A stretch of 56,643 nucleotides of DNA from Bacteroidota bacterium (GTDB taxonomy: Bacteria > Bacteroidota > Bacteroidia > Bacteroidales > FEN-979), in NCBI GenBank assembly GCA_026391795.1, contig JAPLDI010000027.1, positions 1 to 56,643 of the forward strand, read 5' to 3'. The translations under genes and the position numbers were made by a program. The stretch's first letter is position 1. Each line of letters begins with the position of its first letter. Positions 44,438-52,033 of the stretch are shown here, piece by piece. Under the pieces are notes generated by a model. It worked only from the letters and a program-made list of their open reading frames with translations, did not search any database and was not told the DNA's origin.

Positions 44438-45019
44438 ATGAACTATTTTTCGGATGACGCACTCTTAAATGGCCTGAAAGACAAACGGACGGACAGCATC
44501 CGCTACCTGTACCGGGAGTATTTTCCTTTGGCGAGGTCCATTGTCGAGAAAAATTCAGGAAGCTATGAAGATGCAGAAGATGTATTCCAGGACGGGATCA
44601 TTGTTTTGTACCAGAAGATCCTCACCGGACCGCTGGTACTGAATTGCAGCCTGAGAACTTTCTTTTTCTCCATCTGCAGGAATATCTGGATGCAGCGCCT
44701 CGACAGGAAGTGGCGCTTGTTATATCAGGATGATCTTGTAAGTGAATCCGTACAGGATTATGATGCCATCCCCTTAGAAATTAACGAGGAGAAACTGGAG
44801 AAAACCCGGCTATACCAGCTTCATTTTCTTTCTCTTCCTCCCGACTGCCAGAAAATCCTCAGAATGTTTCTGTCAAACATCAGTTTAAAAGAGATCTCAG
44901 AAAAAATGGGATTCAAAGACGCCGCTTATGCCAAAACCAGGAAATACCTGTGTAAAAACATGCTCCGCAAGAAAATAATAAAAGATCCACGGTATAAAAT
45001 GTTTTTACATCATGAGTGA
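44438..45019 (+). CDS. ECF-like sigma factor of the CHAT module, 193 aa
   Basis: Region 2 (about 18-85): SIRYLYREYFPLARSIVEKN, the core-binding helix YEDAEDVFQDGIIVLYQKI, and CSLRTFFFSICRNIWMQRLDRK. Region 4 (about 128-185): PPDCQKILRMFLSNISLKEISEKMGFKDAAYAKTRKYLCKNML. It is more diverged than the sigma factor at 39182. The last 8 bases overlap the start of the membrane protein at 45012, the usual layout for a sigma factor and its anti-sigma. A 6-bp inverted repeat (ATGCTT 44419-44424, AAGCAT 44434-44439) includes the first two bases of the start codon. It most likely controls a small regulon that includes this operon. Confidence 0.88.
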   Translation: MNYFSDDALLNGLKDKRTDSIRYLYREYFPLARSIVEKNSGSYEDAEDVFQDGIIVLYQKILTGPLVLNCSLRTFFFSICRNIWMQRLDRKWRLLYQDDLVSESVQDYDAIPLEINEEKLEKTRLYQLHFLSLPPDCQKILRMFLSNISLKEISEKMGFKDAAYAKTRKYLCKNMLRKKIIKDPRYKMFLHHE

Positions 45020-45797
45020 CAGGGAGCAACTGCCGGAACTGATTGACCGGTTTACTAACGGAAGCCTGACAGGAGAAGAACTTGCCTCTTTTCTTGAGGT
45101 GCTTAAAACCAATCCTAGGTTAAGGGAAGAGGTCAGGCTCGACCATGAGCTGAATGATATCCTTGCAAACCAGGATATTCTGGAGTTGCGTCAAAGAATC
45201 ATTGCAATCCAAAAAACCAGACATAGAAGAAAAGGCCCTGACTTGCAAATTCTTCTCCTGGCGGCTTCAATCCTTTTGCTTATCGGAATAGAGGTTTTGC
45301 TGCTTCTGAATAAAACATACCGGGCTAATCCTGTTAAAAACCCCGTCCTGATTACGAAACACCAACCCGGGATGACTCGTAAAGAGATAAAAGATAAAGT
45401 TATCATACCCGAAACTGAAACACCTGTTCCAGACAATGCAAAGTACCTTAACGACTATAAAAAGAAAACGGAGTTATCCTCAAATTTTCGAAAAAATCCT
45501 GCTTTTGAAAACATGATCGGCACAACACGCCATGCATTATCTTTCAGAATGGATGCCCCATCGGCCACTACCTGCTATCATCAGTCGGATTTCATCCGAT
45601 TTGAATGGATGATTGATGATCAGGCAGAAATCAACCTTATAATAATGAATAATACCGGGGTTACCGTCCATGAATCACCTGTACTGACTAAAAACAGATA
45701 TTCTTTGCCTCCGGGGTCACTAAAGAACGGACTTTACTATTTCAAGGTAATGCATGATGATGAAATACTGTATTTCGGAAAATTCCTAGTTAAATAA
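45012..45797 (+). CDS. Single-pass membrane protein, probable anti-sigma factor, 261 aa
   Basis: Residues 1-75 are soluble and helical (LPELIDRFTNGSLTGEELA, VRLDHELNDILANQDILEL), like the cytosolic sigma-binding part of anti-sigma factors, with no zinc-finger HxxxCxxC motif. A positive stretch (KTRHRRKG) and one membrane helix at 79-99 follow, giving N-in topology. A Lys/Pro-rich periplasmic linker (100-165) leads to a beta-sandwich-like domain (175-261: FIRFEWMIDDQAEINL, SPVLTKNRYSLPPGSLKNG, LYYFKVMHDDEILYFGKFLVK). The overlap with the sigma gene supports an anti-sigma role. The long unstructured linker faces the compartment of the CHAT protein encoded next, so it is a plausible proteolysis site. 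Confidence 0.75.
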   Translation: MSDREQLPELIDRFTNGSLTGEELASFLEVLKTNPRLREEVRLDHELNDILANQDILELRQRIIAIQKTRHRRKGPDLQILLLAASILLLIGIEVLLLLNKTYRANPVKNPVLITKHQPGMTRKEIKDKVIIPETETPVPDNAKYLNDYKKKTELSSNFRKNPAFENMIGTTRHALSFRMDAPSATTCYHQSDFIRFEWMIDDQAEINLIIMNNTGVTVHESPVLTKNRYSLPPGSLKNGLYYFKVMHDDEILYFGKFLVK

Positions 45798-45923
45798 GGA
45801 TCCGGAATTTCTAAATTTCTGTTTTCCTGCTTTCTTTTTTACTCTCCATTTATATGGGGACAGAGAAAATCCAGGACCTCATTCAACAAGAATTATAATC
45901 AATTTCCTTTCCAGGCATATTTT

Positions 45924-48599
45924 ATGAAGGCAATGACAATCCTGATTTTCATGACAACGCTGGGCCCCTTTGGCTATTGCCAGGAAACAGGTAAATTAAC
46001 TGCCTATGAAATCATCATCAAGGCCAATACTTTTTTTGAAACCCGACAATACGACAGTTCGATGATCTTCTACAAGGAATTTATGAAGGTATACCGGCCG
46101 CCAAAAGAGGTGGAAGAAGGATACCTGGACAGCATTCCGGAAAAGAGAACAATTACTCAGGTTTATTTTCAGATCGCAAACATCTGTTTCATCAAAGGAG
46201 ATTACCAGTCTTCAGAATCCTGGTACCATAAAGCCCTTAAATTGTCTGAAAGTGAAATCTGCCTCAGAGCTGAAATCTGCCAAAACCTTGGCAGCCTGTA
46301 TTTCTTTAAAGAGAATTATGAATATGCGCTCCTGTATTACCAGAAGGCATGGATTCTCTATACAAAAGAACCCGCAAAAAATTCAGCCAGGATTACGGAT
46401 CTTCTGATCAACCTTGGGACTGTGAATACGGAGAGAGGAGATCTTAAGAAGAGCCTGACGTGCTATCACATGGCTGATTCTGTAATAAGAATCTCCAGTA
46501 ATGTTAACTCATCAAAGGTTGCCGGACTGAATGTCAATTTCGGTGAGACGCTGTTACAACTGGATGCACCTCTAAAAGCCCTGCTTCGTTACCGGGTAGC
46601 CAATCAAATTGCGGCACAAGAGGATGGCATCTCTGCATTGAACATGCTGATCGCTTCCGGGGAAGGAATGGCTGAATCTTATTCACGGCTCGGGAAAACA
46701 GACTCAGCAATGGTCTGCCTGGAAGGATGCCTTGCCCTTATCAGAACAAACACAAGCGGGGCCAGATCTGAGACAGCAAGGATCTACCTGGCGGTGGGAG
46801 ATGTCCTATACAGGCACAAGGAGTGGAATAAATCCATTGATAACTATAACCGGGCCCTTGCAAAACTTCTTCCCGCCCCTGTGAATCTTCTCTCCGGTGG
46901 AATCAACCTCAGCGATTGGGAACCCGAACTTCTGGATCTCTATAAAATCTATGAGCACAGGGGCAGAAGCCGGCTTCAGTCTGCTGCACATTCCGGTCTG
47001 GACACTACTTTATTATCCCTTGGCTGTTCTGATTATCTAACAGCACTCAAAATATGCAATCATGTCGGGAAGGATTTCGGAAACGGAGCATCCCGGATGA
47101 CTTTTCATGAATTGACAAAATCAATTCTGACCGGGACAATAGAATCGATTTTTCTGTTACAGAAAAATACAGGTAAGCCTGATTTTGATGAAATTTTTTC
47201 CCTGGCTGACGAAGCAAGAAACAGGATGCTGCTTGAAGATCTCAAAGAAAACAAGTTGATGAAATCATCCGGTGTGGATGATTCTATCATAGAAAATATC
47301 AGAAGGGTGAAAGAAGATATCGTCTTTTATTCACGAAAATACATAAGTGAAGACCTTTCACCGGGTACTCCTGCCTATTCAGATCTGAATAATCTGCAGA
47401 ATAAAGTGATCGATCTTAAATTGAACCTTGATTCCTTGCGCAAAAAACCCATTGAACAGGGTCAGGTCAACCCACTTTTGAACCAGTACGGGAATGGAGG
47501 ACTCACCTCACAGGTTATGAAGAGGTTAAAGAATGATGAGGCAATGCTTGAATACCTCTGTTCTGATTCGGTTATGTACCTTTTCCTTATCCGTCCGGAT
47601 GGAACAACGATCAGAAGAGCAGTTCTTCCTTCTTCATTTTACAAGACCCTGCGGGAATGCCTTCACCAGTTAAAGAGTGCAGGGTGCGAGAATTTTTTAT
47701 CCATGAGCAGGTATTTGTACCAATGCCTCATTGCTCCGCTTGAGTCAGAGTTGAAGGGCATCAGGCATCTTATTGTCATTCCGGATGAAGTGCTTTCCCT
47801 ATTCCCCTTTGAGACACTTATTCGTGATCTTCCTTCACAGAATTCACTGCAAAATATTTCTTCCTGGCATTTCCTGGTTAAGGAATTCGAAATAAGCTAT
47901 CATTTTTCTGCAGAAGCCTGGTTGATGATCAGACCAAACAGCGAATCACCTTCAAAACCTTATTCTTTTGCCGGGTTCGCTCCTGCTTTTAAAAATTTTC
48001 CCGATAAACCATCATCCTTCAATGCATTGCCCTTCGCATCAAAGGAAGTCAAAATTATTGCATCAATGTTCAATCAAAAATCCGCAAATCCCTTAATTTT
48101 TCTTGACACATCTGCGACGGAGAAAAGTTTCAGATGCTATGCCTCTGGAAAGACCCATATCCATATTGCCACACACAGCATAATCTCAGAAAAAGACCCG
48201 ATGAACTCAGGGCTTATTTTCTCAAAAAGTAATGGTCAGGTGGAGGGTCGGGATAAAAATGATGGTTGTCTCCATCTTGATGAGATCTGCAACCTGCAGA
48301 TGGATGCATCACTGGTGGTATTAAGTGCCTGTTCAACCGGTGAGGGTAAGGTTACACGTACCGAAGGTGTTCTGGCACTTACCCGTGGTTTCTATGTGTC
48401 GGGAGCCGCCAATGTGGTTTATTCCCTCTGGAGTATTCCTGATCGTCTCACCCAAAATTTCATGCTTGATTTTTACCGGAATTTTTTATCCCCGAAAAGT
48501 TACAGCACCGCACTCCGGGAGGTTAAGCTTAAAATGATCTCCCGCCCCGAAACATCATTGCCATATATGTGGGCGGGGATTGTGTTGCTGGGAAGGTAA
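45924..48599 (+). CDS. Exported TPR-CHAT peptidase-like protein, 891 aa
   Basis: A signal peptide (MKAMTILIFMTTLGPFGYC...) sends the protein to the periplasm or beyond. TPR units fill about 28-420 (QVYFQIANICFIKGDYQSSE, LGSLYFFKENYEYALLYYQKA, YLAVGDVLYRHKEWNKSIDNY). A helical joint (about 440-540) leads to a C-terminal CHAT domain, a caspase-fold cysteine peptidase, with His751 in IHIATHSII and Cys803 in VVLSACSTGEG, then GVLALTRGFYVSGAANVVYSLWSIPD and PYMWAGIVLLG. The dyad is intact. It lies 126 bp after the probable anti-sigma gene with no promoter box seen between. CHAT proteins often act in signalling or cell death. The substrate is unknown, and the anti-sigma is the obvious candidate. 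Confidence 0.9.
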   Translation: MKAMTILIFMTTLGPFGYCQETGKLTAYEIIIKANTFFETRQYDSSMIFYKEFMKVYRPPKEVEEGYLDSIPEKRTITQVYFQIANICFIKGDYQSSESWYHKALKLSESEICLRAEICQNLGSLYFFKENYEYALLYYQKAWILYTKEPAKNSARITDLLINLGTVNTERGDLKKSLTCYHMADSVIRISSNVNSSKVAGLNVNFGETLLQLDAPLKALLRYRVANQIAAQEDGISALNMLIASGEGMAESYSRLGKTDSAMVCLEGCLALIRTNTSGARSETARIYLAVGDVLYRHKEWNKSIDNYNRALAKLLPAPVNLLSGGINLSDWEPELLDLYKIYEHRGRSRLQSAAHSGLDTTLLSLGCSDYLTALKICNHVGKDFGNGASRMTFHELTKSILTGTIESIFLLQKNTGKPDFDEIFSLADEARNRMLLEDLKENKLMKSSGVDDSIIENIRRVKEDIVFYSRKYISEDLSPGTPAYSDLNNLQNKVIDLKLNLDSLRKKPIEQGQVNPLLNQYGNGGLTSQVMKRLKNDEAMLEYLCSDSVMYLFLIRPDGTTIRRAVLPSSFYKTLRECLHQLKSAGCENFLSMSRYLYQCLIAPLESELKGIRHLIVIPDEVLSLFPFETLIRDLPSQNSLQNISSWHFLVKEFEISYHFSAEAWLMIRPNSESPSKPYSFAGFAPAFKNFPDKPSSFNALPFASKEVKIIASMFNQKSANPLIFLDTSATEKSFRCYASGKTHIHIATHSIISEKDPMNSGLIFSKSNGQVEGRDKNDGCLHLDEICNLQMDASLVVLSACSTGEGKVTRTEGVLALTRGFYVSGAANVVYSLWSIPDRLTQNFMLDFYRNFLSPKSYSTALREVKLKMISRPETSLPYMWAGIVLLGR

Positions 48600-48600
48600 C

Positions 48601-48663
48601 GGATGAAGAATGAAGAATGAAGAATGAAGGATGAAGGATGAGGAAGGACGAATGACGGATGTG
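48601..48663. repeat. Heptad array GGATGAA/GAATGAA, 9 units
   Basis: Nine contiguous in-phase 7-bp units: GGATGAA, GAATGAA (x3), GGATGAA, GGATGAG, GAAGGAC, GAATGAC, GGATGTG. It starts two bases after the CHAT stop codon. Confidence 0.92.
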
Positions 48664-48810
48664 TGGGAAGGAGATCACCGTGAGGGAATTCGATTTTTAC
48701 AAAGGGAAAGTGGTTACCAAGAATCAGCAGAGCGTGGTCAGGAACTCCGATTTTTCCACACTTTAATTGTTACTAAATATTCATTAGTATCAAATTCAAA
48801 TACTGTTTAT

Positions 48811-48886
48811 ATGTGATTAACATTTTGTAAATTGCAGAGTTGAGTTTACTGACGAACTTGTTGCTAAATCACCTCAACTATCACAT
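48811..48886. repeat. Nested inverted repeats
   Basis: Outer arms ATGTGAT (48811-48817) and ATCACAT (48880-48886) enclose inner arms AGTTGAG (48838-48844) and CTCAACT (48873-48879). The left side has a 20-nt spacer, and the right side has none. Confidence 0.5.
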
Positions 48887-48970
48887 GAAAACAAAGCCAT
48901 AATAACCGCAATAGGTAAAGTTACACGACCGTTAGCGCGCATTAAATAGAGCATTAGAACCTGAACAGAT

Positions 48971-50356
48971 TTGAAAAACATAATTTACTTTTTATTAATT
49001 CTGTGTCCTGTTGCTGCTTTTACTCAACAACCATATTCCAAATCTTCCCCATCAGATTATATTTGGAAAAATGTGGGAAATGCAGGTTTTTCATATAGTC
49101 CAGCCTGGTACATCAGTCTTGCCATCAGCCCTTCAGGACAACCCTATGTGGCATTCGAGAACGGAGTTGGTCTGGCGACAGTCATGAAATATGACAGCAC
49201 TCACTGGGTGAAGCTGGGAAATGATTTCTCGAATGGGTTGAATCATTATACCAGCCTCGCTTTTGCCCCATTGGGTATTCCATACCTGGCTTTCCAGGGA
49301 TATGAAACCAGTGGATACATGCTCAGGGTTGTACAATTCGATGGATATCAATGGATTGATGTAGGGTCAACAGGTGTTTTTTCAGATGGCAGTCCCCATT
49401 CAATATGTATCGCTTTCAATCCTTCAGATGGTCAACCCTATATTGCATACAGGGATGAAGTAAATTCAGGCAAAGCCTCAGTGATGAAATTTAATGGAAT
49501 AAGCTGGATAAATGTGGGGTCACGCGGTTTTTCAACAGGAGAGGTTGATGATATAAGGATCGCGTTTGACCCTTCGGATGGACAATGTTACGTTGCTTAT
49601 CAGGATTATGGGGATTCACAGCACGCAACCGTGATGAAATTCACTGGCACAAATTGGGCCAATGTGGGGTCAGCCGGTTTTTCTGCAGGAAAGGTCGATT
49701 ATTTAAGCCTGGCCATCAGCCCGTCGGAAGGTACGCCTTACGTAGCTTACCAGGATTTCAGCAATTCAATGAAGCTCACTGTCATGAAATTCATGGGAAC
49801 CGGATGGGTGAACGTTGGGATAGCCGGTTTTTCAGCAGGAAATGCATCCCCAAGTATCGCCTTTAGCCCAAGCGGTCAGCCTTATGTAGCGTATAGTGAT
49901 GGCGGGGATTCAGGTAAAGCATCGGTTATGAAATTTGATGGTGTCAATTGGGTATATGTTGGTAATGCGGGTTTCTCAGCAGGTTCTTCTTTTTTTGTTG
50001 CCCTCGCATTCAGTCCTACCGGGCAACCTTATGTTGCCTATAAGGATTATTCGATGTTTGAAGAAGCAACGGTGATGAAGTACGATTCGGTATATAACGG
50101 ATTCCATGAACCTCCGCAAGTGAATCTTCATTTGTATCCAAATCCTGCTTTAACAACGATATCGATCGATGCAAAAAATATCCCGGATAAGGTCAAATGT
50201 ATAGAAATTACAGACATTAACGGAACTGTTGTTTTTGAAACACAATCAAGTGAAAATAAAATTATCCTTGATGTTGACAAATTACCTGGTGGAATGTACT
50301 TTCTGAAATTAAAAACGAATTATTCAGTTTTTATTGGGAAATTCTGTAAAAATTGA
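48971..50356 (+). CDS. T9SS-exported seven-repeat propeller protein, 461 aa
   Basis: A TTG start is used, as the signal peptide MKNIIYFLLILCPVAAFTQ begins there and no ATG is available. Residues 32-375 contain seven repeats of about 47 residues on the plan WxNVGxAGFSAG, SLAISPSGQPYVAYQD, SGKATVMKFDG, most probably the seven blades of one beta-propeller. From about 380 a type A sorting domain follows (LHLYPNPALTTISID, CIEITDINGTVVFE, LPGGMYFLKLK, FIGKFCKN). Surface display is well supported, and ligand or activity is unknown. The gene is more AT-rich than the upstream operons and is flanked by near-inverse GTTAGCG(C/G)GC words. Confidence 0.85.
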   Translation: MKNIIYFLLILCPVAAFTQQPYSKSSPSDYIWKNVGNAGFSYSPAWYISLAISPSGQPYVAFENGVGLATVMKYDSTHWVKLGNDFSNGLNHYTSLAFAPLGIPYLAFQGYETSGYMLRVVQFDGYQWIDVGSTGVFSDGSPHSICIAFNPSDGQPYIAYRDEVNSGKASVMKFNGISWINVGSRGFSTGEVDDIRIAFDPSDGQCYVAYQDYGDSQHATVMKFTGTNWANVGSAGFSAGKVDYLSLAISPSEGTPYVAYQDFSNSMKLTVMKFMGTGWVNVGIAGFSAGNASPSIAFSPSGQPYVAYSDGGDSGKASVMKFDGVNWVYVGNAGFSAGSSFFVALAFSPTGQPYVAYKDYSMFEEATVMKYDSVYNGFHEPPQVNLHLYPNPALTTISIDAKNIPDKVKCIEITDINGTVVFETQSSENKIILDVDKLPGGMYFLKLKTNYSVFIGKFCKN

Positions 50357-50364
50357 ACAAACGG

Positions 50365-50467
50365 ATCTAACGCCCGCTAACGAGCTTGCAACCGAAACAA
50401 AACCAACATTGGTATGGCAGAACCAGGTTTTACCTTTGCTGCAATTGCAAGTCGGGCATTGGCAACA
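50365..50467. repeat. Long imperfect palindrome after the propeller gene
   Basis: GCCCG (50372-50376) plus CTTGCAA (50385-50391) pair with TTGCAAG (50445-50451) plus CGGGC (50453-50457). The spacers are unequal (8 and 1 nt). A small palindrome ACCAA-CA-TTGGT lies inside. ATTGGCAACA at 50458-50467 is repeated in inverse at 51450-51459. The rest of the 297-bp gap to 50653 shows no gene. Confidence 0.5.
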
Positions 50468-50653
50468 AGGCATCAAAACAATGAAATCTCATTCTCACAC
50501 AGTATGAGAGAACCGGTTTCAGAATATCCGTGCCACCGATTATGTCAGTGACCTGGGATTCAGGTAGAGGATACCTGAAAAGATATTTGAGTGACAATGG
50601 GGCGAATGCGACGATCGCAAACAATTGAAAACACTACTTATTGACAACCGCAA

Positions 50654-51442
50654 ATGAGGCTGATTTTAATCTTTATTTTCACTTTTTTTGCCTTAATGTC
50701 TTTCAGTGCAGACCTATCAGGTCCATGGATAAAAACAAAAAGTCATAGGATTACCCTGTATACCCGACCAAAGAACTACAGTAAAACTGTGTCTCCTGAC
50801 TCAACAGCCATCCGGAACATTCTTAAGGAACAAGAGAAAGTCATTGATTATATCAATGAGGCGTTAAAAACTGATTTTCAATCAAATGTTAGAATTTATT
50901 TATTGAATTATGATGAGGCAAAAGCAAAGATTGGAACAAACGGAGGAGGATTTTGCAGTCCGAACAAGCCGCGGATCTACTTTACATATTATAACCTGCA
51001 ATTTCACAACACAATCCGAAACGAATACGAATATATCGGTGTTCACGAGATGGTCCATCTGATCGCAAAATATGAATTAGGAATGCCAAATTCAAGATTC
51101 TTTGGGGAAGGATATGCAAATGCTGTTGAAGGTAACTATGGCTCAAAAATGATCGATGGTCATTATGTAAAAACACGAAACGATTCAACACTCCAGAAGT
51201 TACGAACGAAAGGCAAGATATTAACTCCCAGCCAATTATTATATAATGATTCAATAAAGGAACGTGAATATTATCCCCAAATTGGTTGTTTTATAAACTG
51301 GTTATTTAAGCAATACGGGGTTGAAAAAATAAATCAGCTGTATACCCTGGAAAAAGATCAGATAGAAAATGGATTTAATAGAGTAACCGGAGAGACCTTT
51401 ATAACCATTGAGAAGAAATACATGAAAAGCATTAACCTTTAA
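50654..51442 (+). CDS. Exported gluzincin-like zinc metallopeptidase, 262 aa
   Basis: A signal peptide (MRLILIFIFTFFALMSFSA) is followed by a compact peptidase of the MA type. HEMVH at 131-135 is the HExxH zinc motif with catalytic Glu132, and Glu152 in FFGEGYANAVEG is the likely third ligand 17 residues later. A gluzincin collagenase/thermolysin-like fold is inferred. The C-terminal half is helical (GCFINWLFKQYGVEKINQL). Codons are strongly AT-ending compared with genes on either side, and the gene lies in a small accessory region with inverted repeats at both flanks, which suggests lateral arrival. It is unlike the larger HExxH protein at 18719 in length and architecture. The substrate is unknown. 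Confidence 0.82.
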   Translation: MRLILIFIFTFFALMSFSADLSGPWIKTKSHRITLYTRPKNYSKTVSPDSTAIRNILKEQEKVIDYINEALKTDFQSNVRIYLLNYDEAKAKIGTNGGGFCSPNKPRIYFTYYNLQFHNTIRNEYEYIGVHEMVHLIAKYELGMPNSRFFGEGYANAVEGNYGSKMIDGHYVKTRNDSTLQKLRTKGKILTPSQLLYNDSIKEREYYPQIGCFINWLFKQYGVEKINQLYTLEKDQIENGFNRVTGETFITIEKKYMKSINL

Positions 51443-51576
51443 TAATTACTGTTGCCAATAAGCCGTCAGCCTGCTATGCAGATGGTTTCCAGTGGCTGGC
51501 ATTCACCAAACCTTTAATTATCAAAGGAAAACAAAAATAGAACAAGTAAACCCCGCACGAAGTCTACCTCCAACCC

Positions 51577-51786
51577 TTGTGGGTTGTTGGCAAGAAAATC
51601 AGATCCCATCGTTATGAACTGAATGCAAAATTTCTGGATAAAAAAATTGGCATAAATGAAACGTTATTATCGCAATACGTTCAAGAAAGGAAGAGACCTT
51701 CAGATCAACAAACAAATAAAATAGTGGAAGGAATTCATCAGATTGGCCGGGAGCTCCCTGATATTAATCTCATCCATAGATTTTGA
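51577..51786 (+). pseudogene. HTH protein remnant (C-terminal part)
   Basis: The 69-codon frame, openable only from TTG, encodes LDKKIGINETLLSQYVQERK, RPSDQQTNKIVEGIHQIGRE and LPDINLI. This matches the C-terminal HTH segment seen in antitoxin-like regulators (HicB-type C-termini, for example), where a longer N-terminal domain normally precedes it. No such domain is readable upstream in any nearby frame, so it appears truncated. A small hairpin (CAACCC-TTGT-GGGTTG, 51571-51586) lies at its start. It could instead be an intact short regulator. Confidence 0.5.
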
Positions 51787-51849
51787 TTTTTGCACTTGCT
51801 ACAACAAGCCGTCAACCGGATGCCGGATGCTGCCTGCCGGAAGGCAGAG

Positions 51850-51922
51850 ATGCTGGATATTGGGCATCAGGCATTAGGTATCAAGTATTCCTCCGACCTC
51901 CGATTTCCGACCTCTGCTCTCC
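51850..51922. repeat. Heptad array that changes word but keeps phase
   Basis: Reading in sevens from 51850: ATGCTGG, ATATTGG, GCATCAG, GCATTAG, GTATCAA, GTATTCC, TCCGACC, TCCGATT, TCCGACC, TCTGCTC, TCC. Words of the GGATGCT, GGCATCA and CTCCGAC families follow each other without a phase break. Just before it, CTGCCT-GCCGGA-AGGCAG forms a 6-bp hairpin. Confidence 0.8.
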
Positions 51923-51975
51923 ATATTCCATCCACAATATTCATATCAGCGGTGATGAATTCAAGCAATTTCCCT

Positions 51976-51983
51976 TATATTTG
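51976..51983 (+). promoter_or_regulatory. -7 element TATATTTG
   Basis: This is an exact TAnnTTTG 51 bp before the ATG at 52034. The predicted leader is about 44 nt. No clear -33 element was found. Confidence 0.45.
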
Positions 51984-52033
51984 TTCGACACGTTTATATG
52001 GTTGAAAATGAATTCATAAAACCCAGCTGAACT

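Larger units (their letters stand above)
48600..48970. other. 371-bp gap with heptad array and palindromes
   Basis: It holds the GAATGAA heptad array (48601-48663), nested inverted repeats at 48811-48886, and GTTAGCGCGC at 48931-48940, whose near-reverse complement follows the next gene. No gene and no exact TAnnTTTG promoter box was found. Confidence 0.6.

Noticed and set aside
45924-48599. CRISPR type III-E effector component (Csx29)
   Set aside because: The protein has a signal peptide and no gRAMP/Cas7-11 or CRISPR array is nearby, so only the logic, not the system, is comparable.
48700-48970. Small RNA gene in the gap after the CHAT gene
   Set aside because: Inverted repeats are present, but there is no promoter box, no terminator and no known RNA family pattern.
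50365-50467. attC-like integron recombination site
   Set aside because: ATCTAAC fits the RYYYAAC box and the arms have unequal spacers, but no GTTRRRY box closes the right side and no integrase gene is present. It is listed only as a palindrome.
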